A stretch of DNA of 34,192 nucleotides, taken from assembly GCA_028702675.1 (NCBI GenBank), contig JAQVOJ010000002.1:1-34192 (forward strand), given 5' to 3'. The translations under genes and the position numbers were made by a program. The DNA comes from Bacteroidales bacterium. GTDB taxonomy: Bacteria; Bacteroidota; Bacteroidia; Bacteroidales; ML635J-15. The notes beneath the pieces are model-generated. The model saw nothing but the letters and a program-made list of their open reading frames with translations, did not search any database and was not told the DNA's origin. Of the stretch, positions 10,203 to 18,637 are shown one piece after another (position 1 is the first letter of the stretch; each line of letters opens with the position of its first letter).

Positions 10203-12716
10203 TTAAAATCTAAAATACACATTAAGGAAATAAGTTCTTCCATACATATAATAGTATTTATTAGGGAACTTATCGTAATCGGAAGGTTCGAAGCGGTATT
10301 GCTCAAAACCTTTAATTTTCAAATCTTTATTATTTAGAATGTTGTTAACACTCAAAGTAAAACCTAAATAGTAATCATCAATTTTCCATGATTTACCACC
10401 CCAAATATCAATAGTAAAGCCGTGATCTAATTTTTCTTGTTCTAATATTACTTCTAATTGTGGGTCGGTAGAAATATAAGCTGTTAGTGTTTCTTCGGTA
10501 CGTCTTTCAGGGTTTGGAGTAACATAGTTTTCTCCAAAATAATTTCCATTAACACCTACAAACCAATATTTTGGTGCATTGTATTTAAATCCTACAGAGG
10601 CTGCCAGTTCGGGCATTCCGCCTACATGATAATCTTTTAGATATACAGTTCTGTTTTCGGCAAGAATTTCCGAATCGTTGTCTTGAGCAATAGTAACTGT
10701 TGGACGCGAATTATAGATATATTGTCCATACCCAAGTACACCATGAAGTGTTAATGTTGCAGATGCTTTTACCTCTACTCCAAGTTCACCGCCATAATGA
10801 AGTTTATCAACACCGGTCATTATATAATTTACAAATGTGTTAAGTTCGTCATGATAAAAGCTAACGTTGAACAACTGATCTGTAAAGTCTGTGTAATATC
10901 CTGTAATTCTGGCTTGCACAAATGGGCTTCTGTATATATAGCTTAAATCGCCGGTCATAATGGTTTCGCTTGACAATCCTTCAACTGCATCGTTACGTGT
11001 ACGTGGAGAAACATATGAATATCTGAAATAAGGTGCTTTTGTAAGATAAGCAGCATTCAAAATCAAGAAATTACGTCCTGTAATTTTATAATTAACTCCT
11101 CCTTTTATATTATAGTTAAAAAACTGTTGATGTTCTGATTCTCCTTTTGAATTACTTGGAAACTTCCCGTTTCTCATCATTCCGGTACGCCAGAATTCTG
11201 TATAAGATAAATCTATTCCTGCATAAAAGTCAAGATAATTTGTTTTATACTGAATTTGAGTAAATGCATCATAGATATTTATATCTGAATAATAATTATA
11301 TCCAAAAACATCGCCTTCTGTAACGAGTCTGTTATAATTTTCGATATCACTTTGAGATGTATATTCATCATTAAAGTCGCGTTCGGCAAATTGGTCTATA
11401 TCTAACCACCAATCACCGCCAAGTAGGTCAACAATTTCTTTAAAATGATGACCACGATTTTTTGTGATATTGATTCCTGAAATCATTGCTAAATCAGGAT
11501 TTATATTATGCTTAAGAGTAGTATTGAAATCGAATTGAGCAATGTCGTTTCTTCTATCTTCGATAATATACTTTGATCTATATCCTGTTACATTGTTTCC
11601 ATCTATGTCATTAACATTATTTACAGTGTATAGGTTATTACGGTTAGCATCGTAAAAGGCGTCCCAGTCTAATTGGCGATAAAGTTCGTCATTTTGCCAT
11701 AGGTTTGTAAGATAATTTACCATAAATGGATTTTGCTCTTCCCAATAGCTTGGTAGATACCGGTAATAATCGGGACGTGGGTCGGCTGCATCGTACCAAT
11801 TAAGAGCTGTGCTTCCTCCTCTTCCAAATGTGTAGTGCAATGAAGAAGTTAAGCTCATTTTTTCGTTTATGTCGTAATAATGAGTTAGCATAAAATGTGG
11901 CTGATGATAATTACTAACTCTGGCGTTTCTAACTTCTCCGTTCTGATAACCCCAGTTAGAATTGTAATAATGATCTCCTGTAAGGTCATATATTTCTTGG
12001 ATACTAACACTTGAGCCACCTCTTCGGCTTGGAGAACCAAAGATAGTTAAGCCAAAACTATGTTTATTGTTTAGTTTTTTCTCGGCTGCAACAAAGTACG
12101 AATATGCGTCGTAAAAACTACCTTCGCTATATCCATTTACTGCCCAACGTTTTGAACCACTTGCAGTAAATGCCCAGCCGTTTTCCATCAAACCTGTTGA
12201 ATGGATAAACATTAATCTGTTGTTATAGCTTTTATTAGCTAAGGAGTATGATACTCTGGTTTGTGGGATATATTCTGAAGCTCTTGTGATAATATTTGTA
12301 GCTCCACCGATTCTGCCAAAACCATAATCGTAAAATCCTAATCCGCTTAATACTACTGTATTGCGTGTAGCATCATTTAGTCCGCCCCAGTTGCTCCAGT
12401 AAGCTCTTCCTGAGTTAATATCATTTACCGTAACTCCATTAATCATCACTTGAGTATTGTCGCTGTCGTAACCTCTGATATTATATCTCGATTGCCCAAA
12501 AGTATATCCGGCAGTAGAAACAAAAATATCCTTTGATGATTGTAAAAGACCGCTAATATCCTGAGAGTCTTCGTCTCCATCAACGTCAGAGATGCTTAAG
12601 CTTATTACGGGAGCAGAATTTTCAACTGCTTCTTGTCTTGTTGTATCTTTTTCTACTTGCGAAAAAACAGAGTATCCCACACAAAGCAAAGATAAGATTA
12701 TAAGATATTTTTTCAT
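10203..12716 (-). CDS. TonB-dependent outer-membrane receptor
   Basis: Signal peptide MKKYLIILSLLCVGYSVFS, plug-like region (NIRGYDSDNTQVMINGVTVND), long beta-barrel, terminal aromatic residue YFRF; ORF-track start at 12758 adds 14 residues. Confidence 0.9.
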   Translation of the reverse strand: MKKYLIILSLLCVGYSVFSQVEKDTTRQEAVENSAPVISLSISDVDGDEDSQDISGLLQSSKDIFVSTAGYTFGQSRYNIRGYDSDNTQVMINGVTVNDINSGRAYWSNWGGLNDATRNTVVLSGLGFYDYGFGRIGGATNIITRASEYIPQTRVSYSLANKSYNNRLMFIHSTGLMENGWAFTASGSKRWAVNGYSEGSFYDAYSYFVAAEKKLNNKHSFGLTIFGSPSRRGGSSVSIQEIYDLTGDHYYNSNWGYQNGEVRNARVSNYHQPHFMLTHYYDINEKMSLTSSLHYTFGRGGSTALNWYDAADPRPDYYRYLPSYWEEQNPFMVNYLTNLWQNDELYRQLDWDAFYDANRNNLYTVNNVNDIDGNNVTGYRSKYIIEDRRNDIAQFDFNTTLKHNINPDLAMISGINITKNRGHHFKEIVDLLGGDWWLDIDQFAERDFNDEYTSQSDIENYNRLVTEGDVFGYNYYSDINIYDAFTQIQYKTNYLDFYAGIDLSYTEFWRTGMMRNGKFPSNSKGESEHQQFFNYNIKGGVNYKITGRNFLILNAAYLTKAPYFRYSYVSPRTRNDAVEGLSSETIMTGDLSYIYRSPFVQARITGYYTDFTDQLFNVSFYHDELNTFVNYIMTGVDKLHYGGELGVEVKASATLTLHGVLGYGQYIYNSRPTVTIAQDNDSEILAENRTVYLKDYHVGGMPELAASVGFKYNAPKYWFVGVNGNYFGENYVTPNPERRTEETLTAYISTDPQLEVILEQEKLDHGFTIDIWGGKSWKIDDYYLGFTLSVNNILNNKDLKIKGFEQYRFEPSDYDKFPNKYYYMYGRTYFLNVYFRF

Positions 12717-12745
12717 TATATGTATATATTTCAACAATAATTGCA

Positions 12746-12753
12746 CAAAAATA
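12746..12753 (-). promoter_or_regulatory. Putative -7 box (TATTTTTG on minus strand) for the TonB receptor operon
   Basis: TAnnTTTG match 29 nt upstream of the refined start codon. Confidence 0.4.
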
Positions 12754-12855
12754 CACAAAGCAATTCTAAACTCACTAATTAATTATATAATTTATAAAAC
12801 ATGTGAATAAGTTTATTTAAATTGCTACAAAAATGTTTAAAAAATGTAATTGTTA

Positions 12856-13704
12856 TTAATAAAAATCAATATTTTCGAGGTCTTCTCTAAGTTTCTTTAA
12901 CATATTTTTGCTTAAATTAAGCTCATCTAAAGATTTTAAGTTCTCTTTCAATTGTTTACAAGTTACCAACCCTAATTCTAATAATATAGAAATCTGTTTT
13001 TTGGTAAGTTCATGAAGTATTGTTATCGGGAATATTTTTTCTCGTTCCATAATTTCTTTTAATCCGTTACCAGTAGGGTAGTCCCAACCTAATAAAGATA
13101 GATTGTAACATTTGCTGTAAGCAATAGAGTCAGGCGAAAAACGAGTATTACTTATAACGCCTCCCGAAAAGTTCAATCCTGAATATTCAGGAGTGTTTTC
13201 TCTTCTAATAATTATATCATCTACACGTGCTTTTACATAGAGTGGCACATGTATGCTGACATACTTTCCCTGATGGCTTGAATACTTACACTCCAAAAAG
13301 ATTTGATTTCTTTGGTTTGTAGCTATAACATCCATTTCGTGACTTATACAAGAACCCTCAATTACCTTTCCTACTTCTACATTATAACCCCATCTGCGAT
13401 AAATCTCTCCCATAAAGTGTTCGAATGGATAGCCTGAAGGTCCTAACTCGTATAAGGCTTGCTTTAGTTTATAGCGTAAAGCATTTAAACGGTTTTTTCT
13501 GTTTAAAAGTTTAAATGCTTGAGAATATAGCTTTTTGGTACTTATCCCGTCTTGTATCCAGTCTTTAATATCTGATGTTATATTAGCAATAAGCTCTTCA
13601 TTGCCACCTGCTTTGTGTAAAGACTGTTTCAGCTTTTCAATGTCAAAGATTTCAAGTTCGCCGGAAGCTTTTCTTACATGAATTCCTTTTGAATTATTAC
13701 CCAT
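12856..13704 (-). CDS. ATP-cone domain + PD-(D/E)xK (Mrr-like) restriction-endonuclease-type protein with C-terminal HhH-like segment
   Basis: N-terminal VRKASGELEIFDIEKLKQSLHKAG ATP-cone; central HFMGEIYRRWGYNVEVG...HEMDVIA...IFLECKY catalytic pattern; C-terminal helical ELTKKQISILLELGLVTCKQLKENLKSLDELNL. Confidence 0.8.
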   Translation of the reverse strand: MGNNSKGIHVRKASGELEIFDIEKLKQSLHKAGGNEELIANITSDIKDWIQDGISTKKLYSQAFKLLNRKNRLNALRYKLKQALYELGPSGYPFEHFMGEIYRRWGYNVEVGKVIEGSCISHEMDVIATNQRNQIFLECKYSSHQGKYVSIHVPLYVKARVDDIIIRRENTPEYSGLNFSGGVISNTRFSPDSIAYSKCYNLSLLGWDYPTGNGLKEIMEREKIFPITILHELTKKQISILLELGLVTCKQLKENLKSLDELNLSKNMLKKLREDLENIDFY

Positions 13705-13776
13705 AACAAATTGTTAAATATTTTACGGCTAAGATAAAGGGATTTTATTAGAATTTCTATGCTATTTGCAAGAATA

Positions 13777-13833
13777 AAATACCCACAATTTACTTCCAAT
13801 TATATTCCTGTTATCGGAAGCTTGTGGGTATTT
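13777..13833 (-). terminator. Terminator-like stem-loop downstream of the HIRAN gene
   Basis: Perfect 12-bp arms AAATACCCACAA/TTGTGGGTATTT plus inner CTTCC/GGAAG; on the minus strand the stem is followed by a T-rich stretch (TATTCTTG). Confidence 0.6.
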
Positions 13834-13864
13834 ACAAACAGCTAATCTGAACTATAGTAAAAAC

Positions 13865-14182
13865 TTATTCGTTATACTTTGCGTAAATAATAACTGAAAT
13901 TTGCTTCTCGGGGTATGTTTCCGGCCTTTTAACCTGAACTCTCGCTTCAAAAATATCAAAACCGGTATCGAGTATAGTTCTAATTGGCTGATTAATACTT
14001 CTGGGAATAAATCCTAGTTTGTGGTCTTTGTAATAAATTGCAACTGCATTATCATCAAACTTATTGTCGGGTTCGGATTTAAGTTCTAGTATAGTTCCAA
14101 TTTGTAATTCTTCAAAAACTATTGCTCCTTCGTAGTATGTAAAACCTGCAATATTGAAGTGAGAAAAGTATTTGCGTTTCAT
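13865..14182 (-). CDS. Stand-alone HIRAN domain protein
   Basis: FNIAGFTYYEG...GTILELKSEPDNKFDDNAVAIYYKDHKLGFIPRSINQPI matches the HIRAN pattern (G..Y..G, L..EP.N..D..AV.V, G.IPR). Confidence 0.88.
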   Translation of the reverse strand: MKRKYFSHFNIAGFTYYEGAIVFEELQIGTILELKSEPDNKFDDNAVAIYYKDHKLGFIPRSINQPIRTILDTGFDIFEARVQVKRPETYPEKQISVIIYAKYNE

Positions 14183-14222
14183 AATTGTTCTGTTTTTATG
14201 GTTTATAATCTTATTTACAGAA

Positions 14223-14230
14223 CAAATGTA
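14223..14230 (-). promoter_or_regulatory. Putative -7 box (TACATTTG on minus strand) for the HIRAN gene
   Basis: TAnnTTTG exact match upstream of the start at 14182, flanked/overlapped by two dyads (14185-14225, 14240-14258). Confidence 0.5.
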
Positions 14231-14253
14231 AAGCCTCTAACTGACAACTTGCG

Positions 14254-15153
14254 TCAGTAGGAGAAATTATTTGATAATTTTTCTTTTATGTGTTGTTTTA
14301 AACTATTAGGAGATATGATTCTAACTTCGCCGGGTAAGCCCATAATAAACCTAGCAACTCCTTCAAGGTTACATACCCAACCATCAAACAGGTAAAGCGA
14401 TTCATCAATTTTGCGTATATATTTTTCGGTAAGCGGATATTCTTCAATTAAAAGGTTTTGAGCACGTAAACTTAACTCGAATTTTACAGGTATTTTTTCG
14501 TAGGTACTTATTCTGAAAACATCAATTAATCCCTCTTTATGTTCATTTTCATATTGCCAACTTTTGTCAATTAATGTTACTGAACCTATTCTGCTAGTTT
14601 TGAAAAGTTTATTTTTTTTACTTTCGGGTTCGTAACACCATACCGAAATATAATTTGTAGTAAATCCGAATGCTTCTACCAATCTGTCGCGAATAATGGA
14701 ACTATTAGCTGAACTATATTGCCTTAAAAGAATTTGTTTCTTGTCTTTTATACCTGTTATTATGTTATGTACTTTACTTGCATTTTCGTGTTTTATGATA
14801 CTTGCGGGTAAGCGACCAAAATCATAAACCGAATACAATTTCTTTATTAAATTTGTTTTAAACAAATTATTGTCATCAATTGAGTGAATAGCCTTTTCTA
14901 AAATATATGCTTCTTCTTGTGTAAAATGAAGTAAGTCGCTAAGAGCCTTTAAAGATGGCGATTGTTTATCAATATTATAATAGCCATTTTTTTGACTAAT
15001 AATAAATCCTGCATTTCTAAAGGTATCAATATATCGATATACAGTTCGTTCAGAAACTTTAAAATGATCTGAAATATCTTTAAGTGATTTGCCAAATCCG
15101 GCAATATACATTAACATTTTTAGCATGCGGTCAAACTTAGCTTGATTTTTCAT
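14254..15153 (-). CDS. HTH + WYL domain transcriptional regulator
   Basis: N-terminal HTH (SLKDISDHFKVSERTVYRYIDTFRNAGFII) and a WYL-type region (KQILLRQYSSANSSIIRDRLVEAFGFTTNYISVWCYEPESKKNKLFKTSRIGSVTLID). Confidence 0.88.
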   Translation of the reverse strand: MKNQAKFDRMLKMLMYIAGFGKSLKDISDHFKVSERTVYRYIDTFRNAGFIISQKNGYYNIDKQSPSLKALSDLLHFTQEEAYILEKAIHSIDDNNLFKTNLIKKLYSVYDFGRLPASIIKHENASKVHNIITGIKDKKQILLRQYSSANSSIIRDRLVEAFGFTTNYISVWCYEPESKKNKLFKTSRIGSVTLIDKSWQYENEHKEGLIDVFRISTYEKIPVKFELSLRAQNLLIEEYPLTEKYIRKIDESLYLFDGWVCNLEGVARFIMGLPGEVRIISPNSLKQHIKEKLSNNFSY

Positions 15154-15351
15154 TGCTTAATATTGATTTTTTGCATAAAGATAGTAAAAAGCTAATACCT
15201 TAAATCCAGATTCTGTAATATCCTTGAACCAATGAATATAGTTTAGGATAAGGAACTTCTTTTGTTTTAGTGTGTGAAAGCTATTTAGCCTTGTCTCTTA
15301 TGTTAAAATTCTGAATTTTAACAGGTTTGTCAAAATCATTTTGATCCAATA

Positions 15352-15391
15352 AATTATTCAGGGGAAGATTGTAATCTTCCCCTGAATAATT
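15352..15391. terminator. Strong stem-loop, likely terminator of the 15443..16807 gene
   Basis: Perfect 19-bp arms AATTATTCAGGGGAAGATT / AATCTTCCCCTGAATAATT separated by GT; located 52 bp past the stop codon of the minus-strand oxidoreductase. Confidence 0.65.
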
Positions 15392-15442
15392 ATTGTAAAT
15401 ATTATTAAAATATTACAGAACTGAACTTATCTATGTTCTGTT

Positions 15443-16807
15443 TTATCTAATATTTTTCAATTTTTTAGCTATAACTTCAGCAGCTTTAATTAACGGATAT
15501 CCTGCCGGACTGCCTGTTAATAAAGGATGTGTCCCAATTTGTGCAGCTAATAAAGTTTTTATATTTGTGCGATTTTGAATTAAGAACCCAATAAGATTAG
15601 TTAATTCTCCCACACTACTTCCTCCGCAAACTTCTCCACCTATAATCATTCCACAATCGGCAGCAACAATTAGTTTAACAGTTTGTTCATGTGTGTTAGG
15701 GAGAGTTCCGGGATGTTTGTCCATTCCTGTAAAACTGCCCGATATAATATTAAACTTTTCACTAATTGCTTTTTCTTCTGTAATACCTGCTGTACCAAAT
15801 GCTATATCACCGATTGCTGTGTCATAAATAGCGATAGTGCCACTAAAAGTTTTACAAGGACTTAATTCATATACATTCATTCCGGCAATACGAGCCTCTG
15901 CACATGCAGTTGATGCTAACATAGTAGCATTGAGTTTTCGAGTAAGAAAATCACGTTTTTCAGCACAATCTCCTACAGCAAAAATATCAGTTGAACAATT
16001 ATTTACACGCATATACTCACATGTTTTTATGAAGCCTAATTCGTTTAACTCAATACCCGATTTTTTTGCTAGTTCAGTATTGGGAGCATAACCCATTGAA
16101 AGTATTACAGCATCAGCCTCAAGAGTTTCACCGTTGGTAAGTACAATATGATCTACTTTTCCGTTTTTACCAATAATTTCTTTTACTCCTTTATTAGTAA
16201 TTACTTTTACGCCTCTATTTGTAAGCAATTCCTCAGCTTTTACACCAAACTCTTTATCAAATGCTTTATTAAGAATATAAGGTTCTATTTCAAGTAATGT
16301 AACATCCCAACCAGCTTTATTCATTTCATCAGATACTTCAACTCCAATAAACCCGGCACCAATTGTAATAACTTTTTTAAGCCCTTTAAGCTTACTGTAC
16401 ATCTTGTCTAAATAAACTTTGTTTTTGGGGATAGTAAATACGTTTTCAAGATCGTTCCCTTTTAACCATTTAGGCTTAGTTGGTACAGAGCCGGTTGCTA
16501 TAATAAGTTTTTCAAAATATATTTTCTGTCCATCTGATAATAAACACTCTTTGTCTTTAATATTTAATGCTGTAACCTCACCAATTTTAATATCTACTCC
16601 CACATTTATTAGTAATTTGTCAGGTAGAATGTTTTTATCACTATTTTCTAAAGAACCCAAAATGTATGGAATTCCACAAGGGACAAGCATTTTTTCTTCT
16701 TGTCTAATTACAACTACTGATTTTTCAGGGTAAAATGTTTTGGCACTAATAGCGGCTTGTAAGCCTGAAGCACCACCTCCAATTACTAAAACATTAACTT
16801 TTTCCAA
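15443..16807 (-). CDS. FAD/NAD(P)-dependent pyridine nucleotide-disulfide oxidoreductase (CoA-disulfide reductase / NADH oxidase-like)
   Basis: VLVIGGGASGLQAAISA dinucleotide fold, conserved Cys in LVPCGIPYILG, ITIGAGFIGVEVSDEM, DIFAVGDCAE. Confidence 0.9.
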   Translation of the reverse strand: MEKVNVLVIGGGASGLQAAISAKTFYPEKSVVVIRQEEKMLVPCGIPYILGSLENSDKNILPDKLLINVGVDIKIGEVTALNIKDKECLLSDGQKIYFEKLIIATGSVPTKPKWLKGNDLENVFTIPKNKVYLDKMYSKLKGLKKVITIGAGFIGVEVSDEMNKAGWDVTLLEIEPYILNKAFDKEFGVKAEELLTNRGVKVITNKGVKEIIGKNGKVDHIVLTNGETLEADAVILSMGYAPNTELAKKSGIELNELGFIKTCEYMRVNNCSTDIFAVGDCAEKRDFLTRKLNATMLASTACAEARIAGMNVYELSPCKTFSGTIAIYDTAIGDIAFGTAGITEEKAISEKFNIISGSFTGMDKHPGTLPNTHEQTVKLIVAADCGMIIGGEVCGGSSVGELTNLIGFLIQNRTNIKTLLAAQIGTHPLLTGSPAGYPLIKAAEVIAKKLKNIR

Positions 16808-17213
16808 ATAAATAAAATTTTATTAAATAAGAAACTAAAAATTATAAAAAATAATAGATACATAAAATATGAATGTTGATATTTTATAAAGTCTTTTGAA
16901 TTCTTTGTTTTTGAGTTCAACACCAAGCTTTATAAAATACAGGACATTTCAACTAAACAAAAATAATGAAAAAACAATAACTAACCAAATCTTAGATTTA
17001 TTACATCAAGAATTATAAAAAGTTATTGTAAAGACCTACAAACTTTTTTCTAAATAAAATTTAAAGTATCCTTAAATATTAGGTTTTAATACTATATAAT
17101 AATTAAAACCAATTTATGCTTATCAAAATATTAATCTTTTTAATAGATTATTAAATTAATTTTAGCATTTTTGCAAATTATGTGAAATATTTAACTTTTT
17201 AAAATCGAAAAAA

Positions 17214-18635
17214 GTGGTTTTTAGCAGTACAATATTCCTTCTGTATTTTTTCCCTATATTTTTGGTAATTTATTACTTATCTGCCGAAAAATATAAAAAT
17301 TATGTTGCTCTTATTGCGAGTTTGTTTTATTATGCATGGGGTGCACCACAATTTGTTTTTATAGTGTTAGCCTCTATTATTGCCGACTTCTATATTGTAA
17401 AAGAAATGTACAAGAGTACAGGTAGCAAACGCCGTTGGCTTGTAGGTGCAACAATTGTGCTAAATATTGGCTTGCTGGCTTACTTTAAATATGCTAACTT
17501 TTTTGTAGATAATTTAAATGCTATTCTTAATGCTATGGGGATGAACGCTGTTCACTGGACAAAAATAGCATTGCCAATTGGGATATCCTTTTTTACTTTT
17601 CAAAAATTCACTTACGCAATTGATGTGTATCGAGGGCAGCATAAACCTCTTGAGAAAATCACAGATTTGTGCCTTTACATTTTATTATTCCCTCAGCTAA
17701 TTGCTGGGCCTATTGTTCGATACAACGAAATTGCCGATCAATTAACCGATAGAAGTGCAAACGAAACTATAGATAATAAGGTTCTTGGTTTATATAGATT
17801 TATAATTGGTTTGTCAAAAAAGGTGCTTATTGCAAACGTAATGGGTGAACAAGCCGACAGAATTTTTAGTATGGCTCCTGCCGATATGTCAACAGGTACG
17901 GCTTGGATAGGTTTGCTAGCATATACTTTCCAAATCTATTTCGATTTTGCGGGCTACTCCGACATGGCAATTGGTATTGGAAGAATGATTGGCTTCAAAT
18001 TTCCTGAAAACTTCAACAATCCATATATATCGGGTAGTATCACTGAATTCTGGCGGCGTTGGCACATGACTCTCGGAAGATGGATGCGTGATTATTTGTA
18101 TATTCCACTTGGAGGAAACAGAGTTAATACAAAATTCAGATTGTACTTTAATTTGTGGGTTGTTTTCTTAATATCAGGTTTGTGGCATGGTGCTTCATGG
18201 ACTTTCGTGATTTGGGGTGCATACCATGGATTATTCCTTATCCTCGACCGCTTGTTTTTACTAAAATTCTATAATAAAATTGGTAAATACCCTAGTATTA
18301 TAATTACATTTATTATCGCAATTATTGGGTGGGTGTTTTTTAGATCAGAAACTTTTGGATATGCAACCGGCTATATAGGCAAATTATTCGCTTTCGATTT
18401 TGGAGGAATAGAATATTTCGATAGAGAATTCTGGACAATGTTAGTATTTGCTGTTATATTCTCATTTATGGTTGCTTTCCCGTTTGGAGCTAAAATAGAA
18501 CAAAAAGTGTTTTTTGCTGATTACACAAAATCTCGATATCTATTAATGGCATTTATTTGTCTTTTATTATTAATAATATCTGTTTCAATAATAAGTTCAT
18601 CAGGATTTAATCCATTTATTTATTATCGATTTTAA
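17214..18635 (+). CDS. MBOAT family O-acyltransferase (AlgI-like), GTG start
   Basis: MVFSSTIFLLYFFPIFLVIYY N-terminus, FWRRWHMTLGRWMRDYLYIPLGGNR and LWHGASWTFVIWGAYHGLFL signature. Confidence 0.93.
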   Translation: MVFSSTIFLLYFFPIFLVIYYLSAEKYKNYVALIASLFYYAWGAPQFVFIVLASIIADFYIVKEMYKSTGSKRRWLVGATIVLNIGLLAYFKYANFFVDNLNAILNAMGMNAVHWTKIALPIGISFFTFQKFTYAIDVYRGQHKPLEKITDLCLYILLFPQLIAGPIVRYNEIADQLTDRSANETIDNKVLGLYRFIIGLSKKVLIANVMGEQADRIFSMAPADMSTGTAWIGLLAYTFQIYFDFAGYSDMAIGIGRMIGFKFPENFNNPYISGSITEFWRRWHMTLGRWMRDYLYIPLGGNRVNTKFRLYFNLWVVFLISGLWHGASWTFVIWGAYHGLFLILDRLFLLKFYNKIGKYPSIIITFIIAIIGWVFFRSETFGYATGYIGKLFAFDFGGIEYFDREFWTMLVFAVIFSFMVAFPFGAKIEQKVFFADYTKSRYLLMAFICLLLLIISVSIISSSGFNPFIYYRF

Positions 18636-18637
18636 TA

